From Microbacterium sp. AZCO (GTDB lineage: Bacteria > Actinomycetota > Actinomycetes > Actinomycetales > Microbacteriaceae): 64,000 nucleotides of DNA. Below the pieces are notes generated by a model. That model did no database searches and was not told the DNA's origin. It saw only the letters and a program-made list of their open reading frames with translations. Position numbers and translations under genes: made by a program. Below, one piece after another: positions 8,702 to 18,242 of the stretch (positions are counted from its first letter, which is position 1; each line of letters opens with the position of its first letter). The stretch is from NCBI RefSeq assembly GCF_039614715.1, contig NZ_CP154857.1, positions 3,906,001 to 3,970,000 on the forward strand. Reading direction: 5' to 3'.

Positions 8702-11700
8702 ATGGAACCGACGTACGTCTCCGAACTCCGCTACACCCACCTCGTGGGCACCTATCAGCAGGTGAAGAGCCTGGCCGTCTACCAGGCGGATACACCTGAG
8801 ACCGTCTTCGAGCGGACGGTCTCGTCGCTCTTCCTGCAGGGCCAGGAGCAGCTGCATCGGGAGGAGTACGCGCTCGCCCTGCGATCGTTCCGCGAGCTGC
8901 AGGCGCTCATCCTCAACACGGTCAATCCGCAGCTGCCGGTCGACCCCAACACCGTGTGGTGGAAGTTCCCCTTCGACGTCTCGCTCATCGACCTGATCGG
9001 GTCGCAGGCGGTGAAGGTGCTCAACGCCGCGCCCGAGAAGCGGTTCAACCTTCCCGCCGAGATCGCCAGTCAGGTCAACGTCCTGCCCGAGGCCATCTCG
9101 AAGGACCTCATCGCCGCGCCGATCCGGGTCTCGTCGTTCCAGGCGACGGTGGGCCCCGTGGTCGCCTCTGGTGCCGCGCTGGCGGCGGCCTCGGACTGGG
9201 AGGGGGCGCTCGCCCAGTACACCGCGGCGCTCGACGAGGTGCCGGCGGGGGAGAAGATCGTGCGGTCCGCCATGCTGCAGGACATCGCGCTCCTCAACGA
9301 GAAGGCAGGGAAGTCCGACGTCGCGCTGCAGTTCGCGCAGGATGCCCTCAAGGCCGCCAAGAGCGCGCCGCCCGACGCGCAGGTGACGGCGCTCGACGTC
9401 GCGACGGGCATCGCCCGGCGTGCGGGCAACGCCGACCTCGCGACGAAGTTCAGCGGGCAGGCCGACGAGCTGCGCGCGACCAACAATCTCAACCCGCTCG
9501 TCTTCCGGCTCGCGGCGGCGCCCGAGGGCGCAGGCGCCGACGGAGTCGCGTTCGGACGCGCGGCGCGCTTCGCACGCGTGCAGCGCTTCGGCGGCGCCTT
9601 CCAGCCGCAGGAGGCGATGGATGCCGCAGCCGCCGTCGCCGTGGCCGCGCCCGACATGGTCGCTCAGCCGCAGCTGATCGCCTCGCAGGTCATCGGCCAG
9701 GCCGCCGGCGTGCGCACCTTCGTCGCGCAGGGCTTCGCCGATCAGATCGCCCTCGAGCTCGACGGCGACGCGCCGACGAAGATGCGGTCCTTCCTGAAGT
9801 CGCACGCGGAGGCGACCGACCTGCGGCTCATCTCGGCGTATCTGGTCAACCCGACGAAGATCGTGGCGTACCTGCCGCACATGTACTTCTTCACGATCCC
9901 GATGGCGATCGGGGACTGCCTCGCGGGGCTCGGCGACCTCGACGAGGCGATCGCGACGTATCGCGGCATCCTCGTCTATCCGCTCATCAACCAGACCGTC
10001 GAGAACGTCGATCTGTGGACGCGGCTCGCGCAGGCGTACCTCGATCAGGGCGATCGGGCCTACCGAGAGGCGCGCGACGACCTCGCCGCGTACGACGCGG
10101 CGCGCGAGGCGTACGAGCAGATCGTCGCGGGCGACGGCACGGTGCCGGGCGGTTCGGCCCTCTATGCCGACGCGAGCTTCGCGGGCATCCGGACTCGCAT
10201 GGAGGCGTTCCTCGCGGCGGCCGACAAGGTCGCGCACGACGACAACCCCGCCCTGACCTCGATCGTGCTGCAGGCGCTCACCCGGCTGCAGCAGATCGCC
10301 GCCGGTCTGAACTTCTTCGGCTTCGCTCCCGACTACCTCCCGCCCTTCAGCTTCGAATACCTGCAGACGACGACGCGCTACTTCGCGCAGCAGGCGTCGC
10401 AGGCCGAGCAGCGGTACATCCAGTTCAAGAGCCAGGCCGAGAACGAGCAGCTGCAGCGCGACCAGCTCGCGCAGCAGGCCGACGTCGCCCGGCAGTCCGT
10501 CGTGCTGGAGCAGCGCGGTGTGGCCGAAGCGCAGCGGGGAGTGGATGCCGCGAACGCGAGCATCAACTACGCGAACGTGCAGCTGAACAACGCGAAGCAG
10601 GCCAAGCAGGACTTCGACGACAATCGCTGGGAGCTGCTGGGACTCGCCGAGGCCGAGGCGTGGGCGAGTGCCGCGGCGGTCGACAAGGACGACGAAGTGC
10701 TGCTCACCTGGACGGGGAACGCGTACAACTCGAAGGACAAGCGGCGCAGCGTCGTCTTGAAGGAGCTCGCCTACAAGCGCACGCGGCTCTCGCAGGACCT
10801 CGAGGCGAACCGGCTCGGGCGCGAGATCGCGTCGGCGCAGGCGTACACCGCCGTCGCCCAGGCTCAGCGCGGCCAGGCGCTCGCGCGGGTGGCGACGGCG
10901 CAGCAGCGGGTCGTCGTGGCCCAGCTGCAGCAGAAGTACGCCGAGCAGAACCGCGACTTCCTCGACATGAAGGAGTTCGGCGCGCAGCTCTGGTACGACC
11001 TCGCGGCGCAGGCCAAGCGGCTGCGCACGCGGTACCTCGACATGGCGACCGAGATGGCGTTCCTCACCGAGCGGGCCTACAACGCCGAGACCGGCCGCGA
11101 GATCCACGCCGTGCAGTACGACTACGGCCACACGTCGTCGGGCAACCTCATGGGCGCCGACCTGCTGCTCGCCGACGTCGACTACTTCACGTACGACCTC
11201 GTCACGACGACCAAGACGCGCAAGCAGCCGATCAAGACGACGATCAGCCTCGCCGACGCCTATCCCGTGCAGTTCAGCTCGTTCGCCTCGAGCGGCGTGC
11301 TGATGTTCGAGACGGCGCTGGAGGACTTCGATCGCCTGCAGCCGGGGCTGTACCTCGCGAAGCTGCGCAGCGTCGAGGTGACGCTCATCGGCGTCACGTC
11401 GGCGACGACGGTGTCGGGCACCCTCCGCAACGTCGGCGTCTCGCGCTTCCGCGCGGTCGACGGCACAGTGGTCGAGCGGCACTATCCCGCCGATGTCATG
11501 GTGCTCTCGCAGTTCGACCTGCGCGCCGATGCGCTCGTCTTCCCGTTCAGCCCCAACGACCTGCGGCTGTTCGAGAACAACGGCGTCGCCACCTCGTGGC
11601 AGCTCGAGCTGCCCGCCGCCGCGAACGACTTCGACCTGTCCGACATCGTCGACGTGCACATCGGCCTCTACTACGACGGATTCTTCGATCCGACGCTCGA

Positions 11701-12151
11701 GACGCAGGTGCGGGCGGCGCTGCCGACGACCGGGAGCGCGTCGCGGGCCGTCTCGATGGCGATGTCGTTCCCCGACGAGCTCTTCTACCTCGTGAACAAG
11801 GGCGAGGGCGAGCTCACGATCGACGCGTCCCTGTTCGCCGCGAACCAGCGCAATGCCGTGCGCACGAGCGCGAGCGTCAAGATCACCGGATCGGGTGGCG
11901 GCGGCGTGAGCCTCACCCTCACGTCGGCGAACGCGGGCGAGATGTCGCTCACGACCGACGCCGACGGCGTCGCCGATGACAGCGCCGCTGCGTCGCCGTT
12001 GCGAGCGCTGCGCGGAAAGAGCGCGCTCGACGTCCTCACGGTGACGATCTCGGCCGCCGACAACCCCGGCCTCGTCACCGACGGCGCCCTCGACCCCGAC
12101 AAGCTCGGCGATGTGCTCGTGTTCTTCGAGTACACGTTCGACTACGCCTGA
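8702..12151 (+). CDS. Short TcA-like toxin-complex subunit (A component, copy 1)
   Basis: 1149 residues, no signal peptide. Rough layout: a helical N-terminus (1-170), a helix-turn-helix/TPR-like solenoid (about 170-520), a long Gln/Ala-rich coiled region (about 550-760), and a C-terminal beta-rich region (about 800-1149). The last matches the TcB-binding domain of TcA proteins: FDRLQPGLYLAKLRSVEVTL near 877, then VSGTLRNVG, a late LGDVLVFFEYTF. Classical TcA subunits form pentameric translocation channels and are 2000-2500 aa; this one lacks the receptor-binding and neuraminidase-like shell. The tip of the coiled hairpin (around 660-690) is charged rather than hydrophobic. AGGGGG lies 5 nt before the ATG. 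The TcB-TcC fusion follows 11 bp downstream, as expected for an operon. The A-component call rests on C-terminal similarity plus gene order. Confidence 0.75.
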   Translation: MEPTYVSELRYTHLVGTYQQVKSLAVYQADTPETVFERTVSSLFLQGQEQLHREEYALALRSFRELQALILNTVNPQLPVDPNTVWWKFPFDVSLIDLIGSQAVKVLNAAPEKRFNLPAEIASQVNVLPEAISKDLIAAPIRVSSFQATVGPVVASGAALAAASDWEGALAQYTAALDEVPAGEKIVRSAMLQDIALLNEKAGKSDVALQFAQDALKAAKSAPPDAQVTALDVATGIARRAGNADLATKFSGQADELRATNNLNPLVFRLAAAPEGAGADGVAFGRAARFARVQRFGGAFQPQEAMDAAAAVAVAAPDMVAQPQLIASQVIGQAAGVRTFVAQGFADQIALELDGDAPTKMRSFLKSHAEATDLRLISAYLVNPTKIVAYLPHMYFFTIPMAIGDCLAGLGDLDEAIATYRGILVYPLINQTVENVDLWTRLAQAYLDQGDRAYREARDDLAAYDAAREAYEQIVAGDGTVPGGSALYADASFAGIRTRMEAFLAAADKVAHDDNPALTSIVLQALTRLQQIAAGLNFFGFAPDYLPPFSFEYLQTTTRYFAQQASQAEQRYIQFKSQAENEQLQRDQLAQQADVARQSVVLEQRGVAEAQRGVDAANASINYANVQLNNAKQAKQDFDDNRWELLGLAEAEAWASAAAVDKDDEVLLTWTGNAYNSKDKRRSVVLKELAYKRTRLSQDLEANRLGREIASAQAYTAVAQAQRGQALARVATAQQRVVVAQLQQKYAEQNRDFLDMKEFGAQLWYDLAAQAKRLRTRYLDMATEMAFLTERAYNAETGREIHAVQYDYGHTSSGNLMGADLLLADVDYFTYDLVTTTKTRKQPIKTTISLADAYPVQFSSFASSGVLMFETALEDFDRLQPGLYLAKLRSVEVTLIGVTSATTVSGTLRNVGVSRFRAVDGTVVERHYPADVMVLSQFDLRADALVFPFSPNDLRLFENNGVATSWQLELPAAANDFDLSDIVDVHIGLYYDGFFDPTLETQVRAALPTTGSASRAVSMAMSFPDELFYLVNKGEGELTIDASLFAANQRNAVRTSASVKITGSGGGGVSLTLTSANAGEMSLTTDADGVADDSAAASPLRALRGKSALDVLTVTISAADNPGLVTDGALDPDKLGDVLVFFEYTFDYA

Positions 12152-12162
12152 ACGGACGCGCC

Positions 12163-15100
12163 ATGTCGGCCACAGAGCAGACCTCCGCGCCCGGAGGCAC
12201 CGGATCGGCGTCGGGCGCAGGCCAGGGATTCGACGTCAATCTCTCGACGGGCACCGCGACCTCGAACTACACGCTCCTCCTGCCGGACGGCGTCGCGGGC
12301 CAGAAGCCGCAGCTGTCGATCGAGTACAACCACAACGCGGGTCTCGGACCCTTCGGGCTCGGCTGGATCCTCCCGACCCGGTCGATCCGCAGCGCGATCG
12401 ATCACGGCACTCCGACAGGAACGGCGACGGACCGCCTCCTCGACGGCGGTGCCGAGATCGTGCCGCTGGGCGCCGGTCTGTTCGGGGCGCTTCGCGAGGC
12501 CGCATTCTCGCGCTACACCCGCACGGGCGACGGATGGCTCATCGAGGACCGCAACGGCACGACCCACGAGCTCGGTGTCACCGAGGAGTTCCGGGTCGCC
12601 GACCCGCAGCATCCCGATCGCCCGCTCGAATGGCTCCTTCAGACGACTCGGGATGCCTCCGGCAACCGCATCGACTACGGCTACACGCGCGACCGGGGTC
12701 AGGTCTACCTCGCCTCGGTGCGCTACGCACGCTACGAGGTGCGCTTCACCTATGAGGATCGCCCGGATGCCCGCCACGACGGGCGGCTCGGGTTCAGCCG
12801 GTGGGTCGCGCTGCGCGCGAGCCGCGCCGATCTCGTGCTCGACCCCGGCGCGCACGAGCGCGTCATCCGCACGTGGTCGTTCGGGTACGACATCGCACCG
12901 GGGAGCGGAGTGTCACTGCTCACGAGCGTCGGGCTCGTCGCACGCGGCGACGCGGCGGACGGCTCGCAGGACGTCACCCGGCCGACGGTGACGTACGCCT
13001 ACTCCGGCTTCGACCTCGGGGCGTTCCGCCCGTCGATCATGGACGCCGACGGCGCCCCGCCGCCCCCGCTGACCGACCCCGACGTCGCGCTCGTCACTCT
13101 CGACGACGCGCCGCTGCCCGGCATCCTCTCCACTCGTGACGGCCGGCAGACGTACTGGCCGAACCGCGGGAACGGCCGGTTCGGTCGGCCGCGTCCTGTG
13201 CCGCGGACGCCCCTTGTCTCGTCGTTCCAGCGGGCGGGGCTCGCGCTCGTCGACATCGACGGATCGGGCACGGCCGACCTCGTCGTCGCGGCGACGAACG
13301 CGGCGCAGGGCTTCTACCGCAACGGCGGGCGGGCGGGATGGGATCGCTTCGTCGCCTACCCCGGCACGAGCGCGACGCCGTCCTGGCGCGACCGCTCTCT
13401 GCGCCTCCTCGACGCCGACGGCGACGGCGCGATCGACGCGGTCGCCGCGACGCGCGGCGGACTCAGGTGGTGGCGCAACCGCGGCGAGGACGGCTGGGCC
13501 GACGCCGTGCTCGCGCTGTCGCCGGACATCGCGGGGGTCGACCTGACCTCCGGCGACGTGCACTTCGCCGACATGACGGGAGACGGCGCGGCCGACCTCG
13601 TGCGCGTGCGGTCGGGGAGCGTCGAGTACTGGCCGAGCCTCGGCGACGGCCGGTTCGGCGCGCGGGTCGTCATGGCGGATGCGCCCCGGCTGCCGCGGGC
13701 GGCGTCGGAGGTGCTGCTCGTCGATCTCGACGGCGACGGCTGCGCCGATCTCGTCGTGCTCGACGCGCACGGAGTGACGGTCGCGCTGAACCGGAACGGG
13801 ATCGGGTTCGCATCCCCGGTGACTCGGCCGATCGGCCCCGTGCCGACGGCGGGCAGCGTCCGGGCCGTCAACATGGACGGAGGCCCTGCGGCCGGCCTCG
13901 TCTGGTCGACGCCTGTTCATCGCGGGTCCGCCTACGTGCGGTGGAGCGCCCCCGGCATCCCGCCGGCCTACCTGCTGCGCTCGAGCGACAACGGCTCCGG
14001 CCTCGTCGCCGAGCTGACCTACCGGGCAGCGGTCGACGACCTCATCCGCGATCGCGAGGCCGACCGCGACGCCGCGTGGACGACGAACTTCCCGTTCCCG
14101 TACACGGTCGTGGCAGCGGTCGTCGAGACGGATGCCGTCTCGGGCCGGCGCACCGAGGTGCAGTACCGCTACCACGAGGCGCACTTCGAGCCCCGGACGC
14201 GGCAGTTCCAGGGCTTCCGGAAGACCGAGAGGCTGACCGTCGGCGACGACAGCCGGGCGACCGTGCGCGAAGTGCACACGTTCCTCATGGCGCAGGAGCG
14301 CGTGCCGGGCAACGGGCCCGGACACGCCTCGCTCAACGGCCTGCTCGCGACGGTGGAGACGTACTCCGACGACGGCGGCCCCTCCGCCGGCCGGCCCTAC
14401 CGCGTCGAGACGACGCTGCACGGGCTGACCGTGCTCGACGAGTTCGACGACGGCCGGCAGCGCGTCTTCGTCCGGGCCGACGAACACCGCATCGACGACT
14501 CGGAGCGCGGCGACGATATGCGCACCGAACGCAAGACGTACACGTACGACGAGGTCGGCAACGTCGTGCGCGAGGTGCAGACCGGGGCCGGCATCCTGGG
14601 CGGTGCTCCCGTGCCCGAGATGGTGCTCGTCCGCGAGACCCAGTACGCCCGGAGCGACACGCGGTACCTCGTCGACCACCCGAGCCGCACCGTCCTCCGC
14701 GACGGGGCCGGAGCGCTCCTCGACGAGCAGCGCATCCACTACGACGGCGCCGACTTCACGGGGCTTCCGCTCGGTCAGGCCGACCGCGGCCTGCGCACCC
14801 GCCAGGACGCCCTCGTGCTGAGTCGCGCCGACTTCGACGCGCAGTACGCGGGGATGGATGCCTCGGCCCTCGGCTACAGCTTCGACGCCGACGTCGACGG
14901 CACCCCCGCGGTCTTCAGCACGCCGTCTCGATCCCGCTACGACGCGCGCGGGCTGACCGTCGAATCGCTCGACCCCCTGGGCGTCTCGACGCGCTTCACC
15001 TTCGACGATGCGGGGCTGTTCCGCACGGGTCTCGACGACGCCTTCGGCCACTCCGCCTTCGAGTACGACCCCGTGACGGGCCAGCTGCTGCGCACGACGC

Positions 15101-18039
15101 TCGCCGACGGATCCACGACGGTCTTCCGCTACGACGCACAGGGCCGCGCGCTCGCCTCGGCGCTGCCGGGCGAGGACATCGACGACCCCGCTGCGTCGTA
15201 CTCGTACGACGAGACGACCGTGCCCCACTCGAGGACGACCCGCATCCGGCTCGCCGACGGCAGCCACGCCGACAACGTCGCGTACTACGACGGCACCGGC
15301 AAGGAGTTCCAGGTGCGCACCACCGTGACGCCCGGCCAGGTCGTGGTGTCGAGCGTCGTCCGCCGCAACCCGTGGGGCGATCCCGCCGAGGAGTTCGAGC
15401 CGACCTTCGCCGCCGCTCTCGCGTTCGCGCCCGTCGACACGGCGGGCCGGCCATCGCGCACCTTCGAGTACGACGGCATCGGACGGGTGGTGCGCTGCGT
15501 CGACTACGGCGGCGGCGTCTCGACCGCGACCTTCGAGGCCTTCGCCGTCGAGACGCGCGACGCGGTGTCGAACGACTCCTCCGCGGAGGCGATCGCCCGC
15601 GGACGCGCCGACACCCCGCACCGCGAGGAGTTCGACGCCCTGCGCAGGGTCGTCCGCGTGGCCGAGCTGCACGCCGGCGACGTCCTGGAGGAGACGCGCT
15701 ACACGATCGGCCCCGCGGGCGAGCTCACGGCCGTCGGCGACGGCGTGCGCGAGAAGTTCTCGTACACCTACGACCGCCGGGGATGCCGGCTCTCGGTGAC
15801 CTCGGTCGAGGCGGGCGTGCGCACCGTCTGGTACGACGGACGCGGCAAGCCCGTGCGCACGAAGGACGGCTCGGGGCACGACCTCGCCGCCGACTGGGAC
15901 GACGCCGGCAGGCTCCTCCGGCTCGCCGAGGGCGCGACGACGCTCGAGTCCTACGTCTACGACACGGCCGCGCAGCACGCGCTCGGCCGCCTCGCGTCGG
16001 TCGAGTACGCGGGCGGGTCGCAGCGGTACGAGTACGACGCGGCCGGGCGCCTGACGACGCGCATCCATGCCTTCGACGGCGTCGCCGAGCCGGAGACGCT
16101 CGGCTTCGAGTACGACCCCGTCGGACGGCAGACCGCCGTCGTGCACACCGACGGGAGGCGGATCGAGAACGAGCTCACGGCGAACGGCTGGCTCGCCGGC
16201 ATCCACGGGGTCATCGACGCGATCGAGCATGACGCGCGCGGGCTCGCGACGCGGATCGCCTACGCCAACGGCGTCGTGACGACGACGGAGTACGGGCCCG
16301 GCCCCGGGTCGCTCCGGCACCGGCGCACGCTCTCGAAGGCCGGAGCCGTGCTGGAGGACATCGCCTTCGATCACGACGCCGGGGGCCAGCTGATCGCAGC
16401 GGCCGACGCGGCGCCCGGCGGGCGCACGCGCGACTACCGCTACGACCCGCTCGGCCAGCTGATCGGCAGTGCGGATGCCGGGGGCTCCGCCCACTCGTAC
16501 GCCTACACCGGCCGCAACCTCGTGACCAACGACGAGGCCGCCGTGGCGCTCGGCTACACCGTCGCGCAGGGAGACCGACTGACCTCGGTCGTCGCGCAGG
16601 GGCACCCCGCCTTCGTCGTCGCGCACGACCTCGGCGGCAACCTCCTGTCGCTCCCCGGCCAGCAGTACCGGTACAACGCCAAGAACGAGCTGATCGGCCT
16701 GACGACCGACGCCGGCGTCATGGCGGAGTACGGCTACGACCACCTCGGCCTGCGGACGACGAAGAGCGTGACGGCCGCCGACGGCACCGTGTCGACGAGC
16801 CGCTTCGTGCTCGAGCACGCCGTCGTCGAGGACGACCGCCGCACCCTCTTCGTGACGGTCGGCGCTCTGCGCGTCGCGGTGATCGGCCCCGACGGCACGA
16901 CGTGGCTGCACGACGGCGCGAGCGTCGGCACGACGGCTTTCGTGACGGATGCCACCGGCGAGCGCGCCGGCACCGTCGACGTGCTCCCGTTCGGCACCAC
17001 CGCCGCGCAGGATGGCGCGGTCGCGCACCAGACGTACGGGCTGCATCCCGTCGACCTGGAGAGCGGGCTCGTCTACATGCGGCGCCGCTACTACGCGCCG
17101 TCCATCGGGCGCTTCCTGACGCCCGACCTCCTGGCGCTGTACCAGCCGGAGAAGTTCCTCCACGCCCCGGCATCCCTCCATCTGTACGCGTATGTCGCGA
17201 ACGACCCGAGCGACAAGGTCGACGTCGACGGGCTGTCGTTCTGGAGCTTCGTCGGATCGGTCGCCGGGGTCGTCGTCGGCATCGTGGTCGGCGTGCTGAT
17301 CGTCGCCGCCGTCGTCGCGACGGGCGGGATCGCGGGCGTCCTCATCGGCATCGGCCTCGCGATCGGGGCAGGGCTCGTCGTGACCGGCATCTCGTACATC
17401 GTCGCGAGCGCCGTCGACCCGAACTCGGGCTTCGGCCAGTTCATGCGCGGGTTCATGATCGGCTTCAACGCGGGGATGAACGGCGTGCTCGCGGCCGCGA
17501 TCTTCGGACCCGTCGTGGGCGTCGCGCTCGGGGTGATCAACTTCCTCGCGACCTTCGACGGCGTCGCGAAGAACTCGGTGTACCAGGGCATCCTCGGCTG
17601 GACGAGCTGGCTCATGCCGATGTCGTGGGCCGTCAACGCGCTCGGCCTGGCGTTCTACGCCGTCAACCTCATCCTCGCTGGCGTCACCCTCAACAAGGTG
17701 GATGCCCTCAAGATCGACAAGCTCGGCATCGACTGGAAGACCGGGTCTCTCGTCATGGTCGGCGGCGCCATCCGCAACGGGACGGCGTTCGACATGGGCC
17801 ACTTCGTGTTCATCGATCCCGCGCACCTGAAAGACGGCGATCCCGACCGCAGCTACGACGCGCTCGTCGCCCACGAGACGGGCCACACGCTGGCGTTCGC
17901 GGCGTTCGGGACGGCGTTCGGCCTGGCCGACCTCATCGGGGAGAACGTCGTGGGCCTGGGCGCCGACGACTACGGCGAGAAGATCGCCGAGAGCCACGCG
18001 AACCGGCCCGGGAGGCCGACGATCCCGATGTGGGGGTGA
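12163..18039 (+). CDS. TcB-TcC fusion toxin (SpvB/FG-GAP/Rhs) with HETGH metallopeptidase-like payload
   Basis: 1958 residues. Order of parts: SpvB domain (about 20-300, opening FDVNLSTGTATSNYTLLLPD); FG-GAP/VCBS calcium-type repeats (about 355-560, e.g. DLDGDGCADLVV); TcdB middle domain (about 600-720); Rhs/YD repeats (about 900-1630); Rhs core ending NDPSDKVDVDG (about 1634-1690). The variable C-terminal payload (about 1690-1958) starts with strongly hydrophobic Gly-rich segments and then carries HETGH at 1904-1908. Glu1943 and His1945 in IAESHANR are candidate third zinc ligands. In Tc toxins the B-C shell encloses an autocleaved C-terminal effector. Normally B and C may be separate genes; here they are fused. 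There is no signal peptide. The start is 11 bp after the TcA-like stop, with a weak GGA ribosome site. Confidence 0.85.
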   Translation: MSATEQTSAPGGTGSASGAGQGFDVNLSTGTATSNYTLLLPDGVAGQKPQLSIEYNHNAGLGPFGLGWILPTRSIRSAIDHGTPTGTATDRLLDGGAEIVPLGAGLFGALREAAFSRYTRTGDGWLIEDRNGTTHELGVTEEFRVADPQHPDRPLEWLLQTTRDASGNRIDYGYTRDRGQVYLASVRYARYEVRFTYEDRPDARHDGRLGFSRWVALRASRADLVLDPGAHERVIRTWSFGYDIAPGSGVSLLTSVGLVARGDAADGSQDVTRPTVTYAYSGFDLGAFRPSIMDADGAPPPPLTDPDVALVTLDDAPLPGILSTRDGRQTYWPNRGNGRFGRPRPVPRTPLVSSFQRAGLALVDIDGSGTADLVVAATNAAQGFYRNGGRAGWDRFVAYPGTSATPSWRDRSLRLLDADGDGAIDAVAATRGGLRWWRNRGEDGWADAVLALSPDIAGVDLTSGDVHFADMTGDGAADLVRVRSGSVEYWPSLGDGRFGARVVMADAPRLPRAASEVLLVDLDGDGCADLVVLDAHGVTVALNRNGIGFASPVTRPIGPVPTAGSVRAVNMDGGPAAGLVWSTPVHRGSAYVRWSAPGIPPAYLLRSSDNGSGLVAELTYRAAVDDLIRDREADRDAAWTTNFPFPYTVVAAVVETDAVSGRRTEVQYRYHEAHFEPRTRQFQGFRKTERLTVGDDSRATVREVHTFLMAQERVPGNGPGHASLNGLLATVETYSDDGGPSAGRPYRVETTLHGLTVLDEFDDGRQRVFVRADEHRIDDSERGDDMRTERKTYTYDEVGNVVREVQTGAGILGGAPVPEMVLVRETQYARSDTRYLVDHPSRTVLRDGAGALLDEQRIHYDGADFTGLPLGQADRGLRTRQDALVLSRADFDAQYAGMDASALGYSFDADVDGTPAVFSTPSRSRYDARGLTVESLDPLGVSTRFTFDDAGLFRTGLDDAFGHSAFEYDPVTGQLLRTTLADGSTTVFRYDAQGRALASALPGEDIDDPAASYSYDETTVPHSRTTRIRLADGSHADNVAYYDGTGKEFQVRTTVTPGQVVVSSVVRRNPWGDPAEEFEPTFAAALAFAPVDTAGRPSRTFEYDGIGRVVRCVDYGGGVSTATFEAFAVETRDAVSNDSSAEAIARGRADTPHREEFDALRRVVRVAELHAGDVLEETRYTIGPAGELTAVGDGVREKFSYTYDRRGCRLSVTSVEAGVRTVWYDGRGKPVRTKDGSGHDLAADWDDAGRLLRLAEGATTLESYVYDTAAQHALGRLASVEYAGGSQRYEYDAAGRLTTRIHAFDGVAEPETLGFEYDPVGRQTAVVHTDGRRIENELTANGWLAGIHGVIDAIEHDARGLATRIAYANGVVTTTEYGPGPGSLRHRRTLSKAGAVLEDIAFDHDAGGQLIAAADAAPGGRTRDYRYDPLGQLIGSADAGGSAHSYAYTGRNLVTNDEAAVALGYTVAQGDRLTSVVAQGHPAFVVAHDLGGNLLSLPGQQYRYNAKNELIGLTTDAGVMAEYGYDHLGLRTTKSVTAADGTVSTSRFVLEHAVVEDDRRTLFVTVGALRVAVIGPDGTTWLHDGASVGTTAFVTDATGERAGTVDVLPFGTTAAQDGAVAHQTYGLHPVDLESGLVYMRRRYYAPSIGRFLTPDLLALYQPEKFLHAPASLHLYAYVANDPSDKVDVDGLSFWSFVGSVAGVVVGIVVGVLIVAAVVATGGIAGVLIGIGLAIGAGLVVTGISYIVASAVDPNSGFGQFMRGFMIGFNAGMNGVLAAAIFGPVVGVALGVINFLATFDGVAKNSVYQGILGWTSWLMPMSWAVNALGLAFYAVNLILAGVTLNKVDALKIDKLGIDWKTGSLVMVGGAIRNGTAFDMGHFVFIDPAHLKDGDPDRSYDALVAHETGHTLAFAAFGTAFGLADLIGENVVGLGADDYGEKIAESHANRPGRPTIPMWG

Positions 18040-18242
18040 CGCCCGGGCTGCAGCTCCGCGCTCGTGTCGCTCGGGGAGGGGATGGCGCTTCGGGAGGAGG
18101 GGCGCGCCGCGAGGCATCCTCCCGAACTGTCATCTCCTCCCGGGGCGTCCCGAGAAATCACGGCGTACGCCCGAATGTCACGGCCCAGTTGGCCTTCCCC
18201 TGCCATGATGAGCGCACACCTCAGCTCAGAATCGGAGACGCC

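Noticed and set aside
8642..11659. Long minus-strand frame opposite the first TcA-like gene
   Set aside because: Compositional shadow of the plus-strand gene; overlapping the AKR-TcA divergent promoter region and without ribosome site or homology.
12163..18039. The Rhs fusion as an ordinary wall-anchored Rhs/WapA polymorphic toxin with immunity gene downstream
   Set aside because: SpvB plus FG-GAP plus TcdB middle domains mark it as TcB-TcC, there is no signal peptide, and the next gene is a lipoprotein with PG-binding repeats rather than a small immunity protein.
12913..18117. Open frame of about 1730 codons on the minus strand opposite the first TcB-TcC gene
   Set aside because: Arg/Gly/Asp-rich translation with no domains; it mirrors codon bias of the real gene on the plus strand, whose SpvB and Rhs motifs are clear.
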